This document shows, piece after piece, positions 23,529 through 34,202 of a stretch of 64,000 nt of DNA. The position numbers and the translations under genes are program-made. Positions within the stretch are counted from its first letter, which is position 1. Every line of letters begins with the position of its first letter. The stretch comes from Scytalidium lignicola (Eukaryota > Ascomycota > Leotiomycetes): contig NCSJ02000165.1 of assembly GCA_002812745.2 (NCBI GenBank), forward strand, positions 1-64,000, given 5' to 3'. The notes beneath the pieces are model-generated. The model saw nothing but the letters and a program-made list of their open reading frames with translations, searched no databases and was not told where the DNA came from.

Positions 23529-24589
23529 TCACCTCTTATCCTCGAAATAAAACTTCCCTAGGCTCTTCCCTTCGGGAGTCGCCATTGTCTTTTCTGCATC
23601 TTCTCGTTGGTTTAGCCTGTCTCTCATAATCCTGTCCGTGACTTCAACCCCACTCATTCTCGACCTGCTATTTGCATCTACAGGAACTGGTCCACCTCTG
23701 GCAGCAGTATCAATGTAGCCAGCCGCAGGGACGTCATCAGCCAATCCATCTACCATCCGCGCGGATCGCTTCTGCTGCTCAATGGTGCTTTCCGATGGGG
23801 TGTTAGAAACCTCAGAGGGACTGTGCATACCCATATACGAAGAGCGAAACGGCGCAGGGGCAGGACTTGCACGGCCGCCATTTCCTAATACTCCTGCACC
23901 GCCTACCAGATCCCGCCGACTGTATATAGGACCACTAACAGTGCTGCCTGCGCCTTCTCCAAATCCAACAAGACTGACCTCATCACTCATGCCATCCCCT
24001 CCTTCATCCATATCTCGATCTTCGTCCATCATTGCACTGGCCGAGAACCGATCCCGGTCGTCCAGCTCCGTAGGGTAATTCGTGTCCATGCTCATCATAT
24101 CCTCGTCGTCCTGACCCCTTGCGCTACCACTTGCCCATGTCGTAGTTCGGCCAGCAACCGATCCCGTCGCTGACGCTGAGCCCACCGTCGACATCTTGGT
24201 TGCGTCAAAGTAGCCCGGTCCCCCGCTCGGCGTATATGTCTGGGGTAGGTAAGGGCTATGTCCTGCTCCCCGGACAGCAGAGACTCGTTCTAGCCCTGCG
24301 AGCCGCGAGATGCGATCTGCGCGCTCGGCTTCTAAGGTGTTGGACGAGGCCGTGTGGTGATGGCCTGAGGAGGTATGCGGGAGCGGGGCGCCGCGATGAC
24401 CGTCTTTTATAGCTGTCGTCGAAAGAGCCGAGAGGGAGGTTGTGGTGCTGTTTGGGGTGCCGCTTGAGGGAGGAGTATTAACATAGGTAGCTAAGAAGAA
24501 TGGGATGAGAAGGGAACCTACGGCATCTCTGTTGGTGTCTCAGGGTTGGAGGCTTGCTCTGGTAGGTTGATTAGTGTTGGAGTGGCCAT
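23529..24589 (-). CDS. Unidentified acidic Ser/Thr-rich protein
   Basis: Predicted from ATG 24589 with one intron, giving about 333 residues. The intron's donor GTAGGT follows 24522. The acceptor that keeps frame is TCAAG, with exon 2 starting at 24462, and that junction is uncertain. The protein is low-complexity: a Thr/Ser/His-rich start, a conserved-looking helix LEAERADRISRLAGLERV, GPGYFDATKMSTVGSAS, an acidic stretch (DDEDMMSMD to MDEDRDMDEGG), and a C-terminal block IMRDRLNQREDAEKTMATPEGKS. No membrane segment or catalytic motif is visible. It may belong to an ascomycete family sometimes labelled as a cell-cycle inhibitor (Nif1-like), but I recall that only weakly. An ACGCGT box lies upstream at 24975. 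Confidence 0.65.
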
Positions 24590-25514
24590 GATTTCGATGA
24601 GGCTCTATGGTCTTTGGGTTGATGGAGGTTGGTGAGGTGGACAATGAGTTGCTCCTTCGTTGGGAGATTCGGTTTCCAACTGTCGAGTCTCGTGATTCGA
24701 GGGAGACTGACTGCGCGAGGATAAAACCGTAGGAGCTCAATTAATTCAGTCTGTGAGTTTTGCCTTGTTGTGACGAAACTTTCCTGAGATGGAAATACAA
24801 TTGACCCTTGGGATTATATAGTGAGAGATAATCCATCTGTTCAAGAGGTTCTAGCGATGGGATGGGGGTGGTGCCTGGTCCCTCCACATCGCAGCCAAGA
24901 TGACGTCGATCATGGGGCCGCCGCTAAACGGCTTTGGGCGTCAGGTTCCACGCCCACGTGAAACGCTTTTCTAAACGCGTAAAGACTCACTTGTGCTGGA
25001 TCTCTCCCTCATCTCTGTCAACGTTGCTATTTCGCGGGGTCATTCACAATTTGGAATGAGAAAGCTAAACAACGATCTGAAACATTCGGTTGGGGGTGGG
25101 ATAGAGCATATGTCTTAAGTGCAGCATCTAGGCATGCTGTTGTGCAGTTATGTAGACGTTGAGAGCAAACTTTTATTAGTATTCAGTTGCAGACGAAGAA
25201 TCTATAACTACAAATGCTATTCGGAGGGTCTGAGGAACTTCTCCAAAAAAAAAAAAGGTGCCATCTATGTGATGTTAAGCGTGATCGTGCTCTCCATCTC
25301 CCAAGGTGAATCTGAACCTGAACCTGAACCTGAAATAAACGCCCATGCGCACCTAATGATGCATGAAGCCACGAAGCTTCATTAAAAAAANTATCCCAGA
25401 TAATGCCCTGTTCCAGATCAGAGGCCATCCAACCCAGTAAGTTTAGTTAAGTAATTTTGATTGCTATAATAGACGTAGCCCTCGGCTGCTTTCCACATCC
25501 ATAACGGGTTTCAG
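24590..25514. other. Intergenic, promoter of the 24589 gene
   Basis: Non-coding. It holds an MluI-box hexamer (24975-24980), a CACGTG E-box near 24956, a CTGAAC repeat near 25311-25335, an A-run near 25243 and an N at 25391. No gene is supported. Confidence 0.5.
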
Positions 25515-28276
25515 TCAGGAACCAGCAGCAACGGCGCTCCCTCCGTTGACCTGCGGAGCTGATGATACATTCATAGCACCTGCCTGTGCTGCATTTCTTG
25601 CCTGCTGCTGGGCGCCTTGTTGTTGAGCAAGCTGTGCCCTTTGCCGTTCCACTAAGCTATTTGTCTGCTCTGCTGTCATAAATGTACTGTAAGGCGTAGC
25701 AGGGTGATTCCCACTTCCATTCGTTCTCGGACCTGGAGTTATGGAAGACGATTGGTAAGGGCGCGGTGCGGCAGCACCCGGAGTTGGCGTTCCATAAGGT
25801 CTGTTTTGCACAGATGCGGGTTGGGGACTGAATGGCATCGGTTTTTGAGGAGATGATTGTCGAGGAATACCTGTGCCATTATTGAACTGGTAATTGATGC
25901 CATTTTGCCCTTGACCAGGCGCATATGGTTGACTAGGGTATCGTACACCACCAGCCAACGAAGGTGGAGGAACAGCATGTTGGAAGGGTTGATTTGGGCT
26001 GCGCGTGTAGTTCTGACTAGTGGATCCGGCGAGGAATTGTGCAGTTGAGGGGGTGTATTGTGGTTGGCCAGGTCTAGCGTTCTGGTGCGGATAAGTAGGT
26101 GTACTATACGTGGTAGGACGATATGGAGTCGTAGCAGGAGGTCTCTGGGCTGTATATGGTATTGGAGTCGCAGAAGGAGGTCGCTGGATACCCGCGGCAG
26201 GCTGTCTCGTCGGTGTTTGGGTGGAACCAAAATATTGGTGAGAGCCCGTATGCCTTGGTGACTGGGAGTACTGGTTTCCGTATAAGACAGCTGAACTACT
26301 GCGGCTTAGTGATGAAGGAGGCGCTTGACGAGCTGTAGAGCTTGCGGCACTCATCGCTGCTACCTTCGCCCTGGCAGCTGCTTCATCATCCTCCATGACT
26401 CCCTTGTAGTCCTCTAAACGCATCTCTAATTTAGTGCTGATGCTCAATTCTGATAGCCGATCAGAATTAAGTTTAGCTACTGCGTATGGCGGTAATGATG
26501 ATATCATTAAGATCAAGTGAGACTTCAGTATTTCATAAGTTGCAAGCTCTGATTCGCTTGGGGTAGAGGGTATTCCGACGTTCTTCATATCTGGAGCAGG
26601 GAGTCCTACAGGCCGATTAGGTGCATTTAATGACAAGTGTCGAATCCTCTGGTATGAGTGGAGCGTTTCAATGAGTCCAGATATCTCATCAAGTATCTCA
26701 TCAACTTCCTTTTCCTGGATTGATTTTTCTGCTGGCGTTTCGGAGCCTTCTAAGTTTGGATCGATGGCTTCTGGGCCCCACTCCTCTACCATTTTCTGGA
26801 ACTCCTCCATTTCGTCGTCACCAACTGACTCAATTTTGCCGTTGTTCTCGGAAATGAAATTGTCAAGATTTTCCGAATTTCTGACCAGACGCTCGAAACT
26901 TTTCTCCCCAGTTCGTTGCCACCAAATACGGTTAACAATACCTTCGGGGGCTACAGCAGCCGAATCATCTTTGGTTGGAGCAAAACCGGAGTATGCACCT
27001 CTAAAGAGGGCATCTAGTTTCGCTGCTTCTATTTCAATCTTCTCGCTCTCCGATGGAGGGTTCTTGCTTGCATTAAAGCTCATTGCTCTTTCTCGTTGGC
27101 GTTTCTTTCCATTTTGTGGCCGACTTGCATTACTATAATCTAGCCATTGGCCAGTCGAGATGGGTTGTCTGAAGTAGCTGGCATTTCTTGATAATACCGG
27201 CTCCGCTGCACCTGGCCGATACCACCCTACTGTTGAAGACCGCGCTGTAGCAGTCTTGGAAGGTTTGGGGATAGGGAGGGATAGCGGCGGGGCAGAGAAA
27301 ACCTCACCCAGCGTCGGGACACGTTTTTTATCGCTGGTAAGACCTGTGGATTGAACAGGGATAATTTGTGTGGTCGTGATTCCATTTGGAAGTGCGATTT
27401 CACGAAGTGACTCAAAGACGTTTTCGCCAGCAATCTTCTTCGGAATCTGAAGGCTTGAAAACATTTGCCTTGCTGTTCCTCCCGGTCCTTTTCCATATAG
27501 CGTGAGTACCATCCTGTTGTCAGCTGAGCTTGCATTGATCCGTGTAAAAGCACCGGAACCTAATCCACCATTGGTGTAAATATCAGTCACTACAGGACCA
27601 TTGGTACCTGATGGATGTTTGGTTTCCCTCGATGCCTTCTCATTTTGTACAAGTTCATGAGCCTTCTTCTTGAATGCCGATAGGTTCGTCGATAGTTCAA
27701 TCTTAGTGGGCGATACTGGAGTGGATTGAGCTGCGCCATTCGGCAGTTGAAGGCTTTCCAAAATATCAGAAACAGCCGCATCAATGTCGTGAAGCACATC
27801 ATCGAGATCAGAGTAGGCCGTCCCGGAGCAACGTGCTAAAATGGAAGATTGCTCGAATGGTGGTTCGGATTTCTGACGCTTTGCATGAGGCTCAGTTGAT
27901 GAAGAGCGATCAGGAAGTTGTCGATTCAATATTGAGGGCGAAGTATCATAACTGGACGCCAGTAAGCCATTGTTTGGAGGAGAATTCAGGAGTTGAGGTC
28001 GGGGGATGTTGAACAGTCTAACGACCCTTGCAAATCATCGACACCAAAATGTGCCGCTTACCTCTTCAACACATCCACTAGATCTTTTACTAGAGCCTGA
28101 GACTCTTCTTTCGATATTCCTGACGACATTGCTAGCTTGGAGTTTGCGACACCGTTCGGATAGCCGTGCTCATCGGCGCTGTTGTCGCGTTTTCGCTTTG
28201 CTGATGGCGTGAGAGACGAATCCGTGCCATCGAATATCGACGGAGGGTGGAGGATGTCGCTGCTCGAGGTCATCAT
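25515..28276 (-). CDS. Unidentified nuclear-looking protein, Pro/Gln-rich C-terminus
   Basis: Two exons, 28276-28062 and 28017-25515, joined across a 44-bp intron (GTAAGC...GTTAG). The join completes an Arg codon and gives 905 residues. I chose ATG 28276 (MMTSSSD); an upstream in-frame ATG at 28294 would add six residues. There are basic nuclear-localisation-like clusters (SAKRKRD, HAKRQKSE, NGKKRQRERA). A folded-looking middle follows (VLTLYGKGPGGTARQMFSSL, STVGWYRPGAAEPVLSR, GIVNRIWWQRTGEKSFERL, QKMVEEWGPEAIDPNLEGSE, then a helical EISGLIETLHSYQRIRHLSL segment). The last 270 residues are disordered and rich in Pro, Gln, Tyr and Ser. This composition suggests a chromatin or transcription co-regulator subunit, but I do not recognise the family and assign no function. 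Confidence 0.8.
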
Positions 28277-28844
28277 GCATGTGCAAGACCTCAAAGGTTT
28301 AACCAGTCTTAACGTTTCTTTGCGCGGTTCGCGAGTCGCGATCGCGAAATATGAAGGAGCGTAATGTGGTCGTCAGAATCGAGCTTCGCGAGCCGTTCGG
28401 GCACCCTTTGCCTAGGAAAGTCTTAAATTTAGCTTTCAAATTGAACAAAATCGCTAGTAATCAACAGATATTGATTTATGTCTCAGCAGAGAATGGCCCT
28501 GACTCTTCTAATCAAATATATCCCTCGTAAAACTGTGAACATCAAGAGGCGCACGCCAGAAGAACCAATTATTCACGCTAGTCCGAATATGATGCTAGCT
28601 CGTATTAGTCAGCAACCCAACATCGGCCTTACAATTCGTTCTCTCTGGAACCAACGAATATAGCTACAGTTCTTATTTAATGCTTCGAAGGGTTGTTTGC
28701 ATCTTACCGCAAGTTGTACCATTGAAAGTATTCCTTAAATAGTTCCTTCTGGAGCTAGTATGCTTTGTTTTTTGCAATATGCGCTTCAATTGGACCACTA
28801 CCACTCTTCCTAAAGTCTTATAGACATTGTGGTCTGGACGACGA
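28277..28844. promoter_or_regulatory. Divergent intergenic region
   Basis: Lies between two genes reading away from each other. CG-rich words TCGCGAG/ATCGCGA cluster near 28330-28348. A 61-codon + strand frame at 28478-28663 has no recognisable content. I treat the region as shared promoter. Confidence 0.5.
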
Positions 28845-31779
28845 ATGCTCTCTTGTCTCCTTCTTCCCAGACCCGGCGCTGCGACCCTCTGGGGATTTGC
28901 CAACTCCTACAACCGTTCCTTCCAAACCGTAAGTTTTGAACTTGCGAATGGGATTCCTAGTTTAATGATTGACCCTAACCAGTTTAAAGTCCAGATTCCG
29001 AACTCTCACCTCTCGAGGCCGTAAAACATGGACTTCCAAAGTGGGGCCACGAAGCTATTCAAATTCTGGGTTGTTAGACAAAGAAGAAGAAATGACCCAT
29101 TTTCAACCTTCCCTAGCTAGAAATACAATCCATCAAAGCAAACCAGTACGCCGTCATGGATCCTTTACGATAAGAAAGGTTATGCATGGTATTAAGAGCA
29201 ATCATCGGCACATATCACCATCGAGAGCACTCGCAAAATGGCTGGATACCGAAGATCGATCTGAAAGGTTGGTATATTGGAATACCATCAGAGAAGTAGT
29301 AGATGGGTCAACCCTACCTGTTATTCTCCTTCATCATCTCCACCAATCTGAGAATAAAGATGTATGCTCTAATACCCATATACGTCAACTCCTAACTGAC
29401 AGGTATCAGCTTCAAGCCAATCGCGTTGACGATTATCTTATCCAACAGAAACGAGAGGCCCTTGAGAGAAGAGGGTTTGCCTCTTATGATGTAGACCAAT
29501 GGGGCCGGATTCTTCAAGGAGAATCTCCCGACATCATGGTTGAACGTTTTCTGTCGCTAGGATCCCAAAAACCCCCATTTCTTCTGTTGGAGATCTTACG
29601 AGGAGATCTCCTGAAAGTAAGGAGCTTGAGATCGGTGCTAACCTTCGCTTTGAATCATATATTAGCATATGAACCGTCGAAGGTATCACCAGATTTAGTG
29701 GATCATTCTAAAGTTCATATCGAGCCTTCGAATAAATATCGACTAAAGGTGAACAAAGTTCACGGGATGGAAGACTTATCCTTTGCCCTTTTGTTGAGGC
29801 GTCTACTATACCAATCAAGACGTATCTGGCCATCAGCCATGATTTCCGTTGCGCAGATGGTAGAGCCATATCTTCGGCTCTCTTTTCAAGTTGGAGTTGG
29901 CCAAATAGAGGTTGATGCCCGAACACACAGAAGAGTATGCAACTTATACAATGAGTTGATACGTACATTAGCATTACCAGCCTCGATTGATCCATTAAAG
30001 TCGATGACTTACAATTGGAAGTCACAGAGAATACTTCTTGATATGGCAGCGATTTTTTCACCGCCACTTACCCTAGATAAGTCAAGCTATCGAGCTGTTG
30101 TAAGAGTTTTGGCAGCCTTAAAAAAGTCCGAGAAAGAATCGATGATAGCTGCTCTCCGAGCCAGGAGTTGGCCGCCGTGGAGGGTTTATCAGGACGGCAT
30201 GGATGCGCTGCGATCACCGGAGGACGATAGCAGCAGAGTTGTTTCAGCCGTAATTGCCGCAAAACAATCGGGTTATCCGGAAGATGCTGAGGAGATAGCC
30301 ATGATGATTTTAGGAGGTCAAGAGCCTGACGGGACTCCCACGATTCATACTCGAAAACTACTAGACCCGAAGACACTTGATGCAGGTGTGTCCAAACATA
30401 AATTGAAAACATTGCCTTGGACAGCAAGGATATATGCAACTCGTGATGTCCAAGAGGCATGGGGCGCTTTTCAAGACTTTCGATTGAAAGGAGGCCAACC
30501 AGATCTGCAGATGTTCCATGCCATGTTTGAAAAAATCAGCTTCGAGGCCAAGAGATCCCATTTAGAGCTTGAAGAAGACCGTATAGGTGTACCTGGGGAT
30601 GCAAAAGAAGTCTTCCCAGTTCCAGATGAAAACTACAGCGAATACTGGAGGACAAGACTTCAACCACCAACTGTTGAAGGTCTATATAAAGATATGAGAA
30701 GTTCAGGTATTAGGCCTGCAGGTCGTTGCTTAGACTTTCTCATCGAGCACTCAGCATCAATGGCTGATGCTGTGACCTATCTTCGCGATAGTCCATTACG
30801 TCGAGTAGTGGTTCAATATCTAACTGATCCCAACCATAAAATCCCTCCACAAGATCTCTTCCGGCAATTACCCGTATCTACGTTTGGGTCGTTTGTTAAG
30901 CTCCTTTGCAGATTCGCTCCTAAGAGAATCTTGATCGAGCCTGCAAGCCCGCCACCTACTGAAGAAGTAAAACCAACTTCTGGCAGTTCACACACTGTTC
31001 AATCCACAGATTATCACGAAGCTGATCACAACCAGTGGACACTTATGGAAACGTTTCTTCCAGTAGACGTTGAACACAATAATTTTCGGCGAAACCCGTT
31101 AGCTCATGCGATAGAACTGCTCAGACAACAAAAGCCAAGGTATAGACCAGCATGGAATGCTCTATTCGCGACACTTGCCCGTGCTGATGTGGTGGTCCAC
31201 CCAAAACTTTTGTATGATCCAAGAAATGACATCATGGCATGTCGAGTTATTTGCGCTCTTCTCAACGATTTCTACGAATGTGGCCTGGAGCTAGATGTGG
31301 TAGGCTTTCTGAAGCTATGCCGTGCTGCTGAAAAGTCCATTTTGGCTTCTCGTGGACTCAATGAGACGGAAAGACAACCCGTTTTAGAGCTCATCGATCG
31401 CATAAAGGACGAATTCAAAATGTTGTCGGAAACCAACATCGTTTCAAATAACCTTCCAAGGCTACTCCACGATATCTCAGGGGTACATCTGCACGCATAC
31501 ATACGCATTCTAGGCCTTACCGGGGATCACACTGAAATAATTTCCATTCTCAATTGGATGGTGGAATACAACGACGAGCTTCTTGCTGTGTCAAACCTCT
31601 CTCGAAATGGTGCAGGCCTCATGAGAAGGGCAATTGTTTCGGCTACAGTGTTCTGTAACGACTCACCATATCATGATGAAGCAAGGCACCTAATTGAAAG
31701 TGTAGAACACTGGGGTGGGTGGCCGGAAGATCTAGAAGTCAGACAGTATATAGATAATTTACCACTAGACTATAGATAG
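28845..31779 (+). CDS. Unidentified, probably mitochondrial helical-repeat protein
   Basis: Two exons, 28845-28928 and 28990-31779, total 957 residues. The acceptor at 28988-28989 is the one that keeps frame after donor GTAAGT. The N-terminus (MLSCLLLPRPGAATLWGF, then SRFRTLTSRGRKTW) is hydrophobic, basic and lacks acids, like a mitochondrial presequence. The body is a long alpha-helical protein without transmembrane segments. Phrases such as RIYATRDVQEAWGAFQDFRLKGG and VEGLYKDMRSSGIRPAGRCL have the spacing of pentatricopeptide-type helical pairs. Such proteins usually handle mitochondrial transcripts. That role is inference, since I see no diagnostic motif and do not recognise an orthologue by name. 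Confidence 0.75.
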
Positions 31780-31983
31780 TGACAGGAGGCAACTTCTTTG
31801 TAGTAAGTATAAACTTCATGTAGAATATAATTTTTCAAAAGTTCAGCCTTCAATCCTTCAAATTTAAGAAGTACTAAATAAGAACTTTATATTCCCTATC
31901 ATTACCATAACTGAAATTTTCGTTACATAGAGAGCATTGCGCCTCAGACGCCTGGATGAGATAAGTAGAAGAAACAATCCAAC

Positions 31984-33685
31984 TCAAAACTCCATAGCCT
32001 CTGTTTTAATAATGGTTTCCTCTCGCTCCCTTTTGACCATGACATCTTTCTCATCCCTCATCAGTGCTATCACAAAAGATCGGAAATATTCAATGAATGG
32101 TTTAAGACTGGTCTTCTCCCAGTCTTGAACATTCTTCCCTTCTTGCTCACTCTCTTCAGATGCCTTCCATTCATCAATCTCACCAAGAAGCTGCGTTACG
32201 GTAGGTACACCCAAAGGATCGAAATCTTCTAGATGTCTAGTATCAATCGGTACGCAAACCCTGCCTGTCCCAGGATGAACCACAAACGGACTTTTAAGCA
32301 AATGGTTGAGGTGCTTGCTGACTTCAATATCGAGTCGAGGATATGTATACTCTAGCACAATATCTTGTTTGGCCTCGAGGAGTGCTTTTGGGTCAAGTCC
32401 TTTGCTTGCCCCGGTCTTAGCCAAAGCATCGATATCTGCCCACTTTGCTGTTGAAGGCCGTTCAGGAGATGAGCTCCATTTTTTGCGTAGTGATTCATTG
32501 AGTGTTTTGTCTGGAAGCAGTTGTAGGAGGTAATCGGACTTCTCATCCGTCTCCCACGGGTTTTGGTCTTCGAGAATGTCGGATTGGAAGTGTGTTTTGA
32601 GAATGTCGAGACTTCGCCTGTCATAGCATTAGCACCGTATGCTCAAAACCAGAAGTATAAAAGAAACATACGCAACATGTGGATGTAGCGGACGCTTCAC
32701 GTTCACCTTCTTCCCACTTTGTGCGCCACCTTTTATGATCTCCAAGTATCCAGCAATGGCCTTCCTCTTTTGATCGTCCATCAGCCTAGCTTTTTTATCG
32801 CAGACCCAAGCATGAGCTCCTCTTCTTCCTGAATAGACCCAAATAATATGCTTGAATCCAAAATCATCCCGTAATGCAACATCTACAACCTTAACTGCCA
32901 TAGTGATAAACTGCCAGCACTTATTGCAAATATTTGCCTTGTCACAACATGTTCGAATATCGTCATAATCTGTTAAATCGATATCGAAACAGAGCTCTTT
33001 AGCTATCGGCTTGAAAGCAGTTGACTTTCGTAGCATTTTCCTCTCCCTAGGGTTGGTACTATAAACAGGTCCAATTTCAAATCTCGAGGGCATTAGACGG
33101 AGGACGTCCTTCCGAAGCCTTTAAGAAAATCAGCATAGTTCAAAGCATATCTGTTAGAATGAGCGTACAGATCTGATGTAGGAAATGATTGATATCTTAG
33201 ATATGCATCGTTCTGCAAAGTGAACGCAAATTCACGATGGCCGAAGTCTGCAGTAGGAGTAGGAGAGTGATTTAGCCATTGGAAGAGATATCGCCATGGA
33301 AATAGCCGCTGGTAAAATGACCGCATTACTTCCGGATCTGATGCTCGTGATGATGGACCAATATGCCTATAATTCTCAGCAATAGTACCTTACATCCACT
33401 GCCTTACACTTACACTGGGGAAAGAGGTCCCTGTGGGGAACTAGTCAGCTTTATATCTGCTACTTTCGAACTCGAAAATTCGTCGTCGGAGTCCACATCT
33501 GCGAACAAATCCTCCAATTTCATCTCGGGTTCGGCATTTATCTCTGGGATTAAATTGCCTTCTGCTCCAGCATCTGCCATTGTCATGTCCTGGTCCTCAG
33601 CGTCGCCATTTTGTTGAGGCTCCTCTATAAGTGCGACACTTTCATCTTGAGATGGAGAGTCTTCTCCCTCGATTGAATGCGGCAT
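31984..33685 (-). CDS. PRI1: DNA primase small (catalytic) subunit
   Basis: Four exons: 33685-33414, 33366-33169, 33118-32672 and 32617-31984, giving 516 residues. The protein makes the RNA primers for DNA replication inside the DNA polymerase alpha-primase complex. After an acidic N-terminal extension (about 90 residues) come FYQRLFPWRYLFQWL, HREFAFTL, SRFEIGPVYS, the catalytic pair in FDIDLTDYDD (Asp about 202 and 204), zinc-binding-type cysteines in TCCDKANICNKCW, and SGRRGAHAWV. The C-terminal segment FVVHPGTGRVCVPID is also typical. A naive reading shows a frame jump near 33118. The 50-bp intron 33168-33119 (GTACGC...TTAAAG) resolves it and gives SDLLRKDVLRLMPSRF. MluI-box sites lie 85-110 bp upstream. 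Confidence 0.95.
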
Positions 33686-34202
33686 CTTTACGTTCTCTAT
33701 ATTTGAGCTGGCCGTTGTGAGTATTGTTAGTATATCACCCTGTGAATTCAACGAGGTATGCTTTGGGGAACGCGTTCTCAAACGCGAATAACGCGTCGCT
33801 AAAGTGCTTTTGACGCTAAGATAAGACCTTATCAATCACTGAACTTAATTAATTACAACGCCTTTGTCTTCGACTCCCAAGATGCTAATTAGAAGAACAA
33901 GCTGTAGGGGAACTAGTATTATCAGTTGAAGTCTTTCGATCCTTGAACGTCTGCTNGAAAACGGCGTTTCTGAATCCTAAGCTCTCTTTAACCCACTAGA
34001 CTTACTGCAATATAACTTAGGAAAATGTAGATGGATGCGCCATATCTAGCAGGTTATCTCTTGATGTACATATAGATGTTAGTATTACAAAAACTACTCT
34101 TGGCCAATTCTTGCTTTCAACATATACCAGCGAGCTTAGTTCCCCATCGCCATTCCCAAACATAATATCCCGTGCACCAAAACGCCAACATTATATTGCT
34201 TC
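33686..34202. promoter_or_regulatory. PRI1 promoter with MluI boxes; MSH2 3' region
   Basis: Non-coding. It holds ACGCGT at 33770-33775 and 33791-33796 with an ACGCGA between them, all close to the PRI1 start. In yeasts these are MBF binding sites for G1/S genes. An N lies at 33955. The left end overlaps the 3' flank of MSH2. Confidence 0.55.
33770..33796. promoter_or_regulatory. Two MluI cell-cycle boxes upstream of PRI1
   Basis: ACGCGT occurs at 33770-33775 and 33791-33796, with ACGCGA between them, 85-111 bp upstream of the PRI1 ATG (33685). In yeasts this hexamer is bound by MBF (Mbp1/Swi6 or Cdc10/Res) and drives DNA-synthesis genes at G1/S. Function here is inference from position and gene type. 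Confidence 0.6.

Noticed and set aside
26671..27138. 155-codon + strand frame inside the 905-residue gene
   Set aside because: Antisense shadow of a clearly better supported coding frame.
28478..28663. 61-codon + strand frame between divergent genes
   Set aside because: No recognised motif and it lies in the shared promoter region.
33093..33326. Apparent frameshift in PRI1
   Set aside because: A 50-bp intron at 33119-33168 with GTACGC donor and TTAAAG acceptor gives an uninterrupted, conserved sequence.
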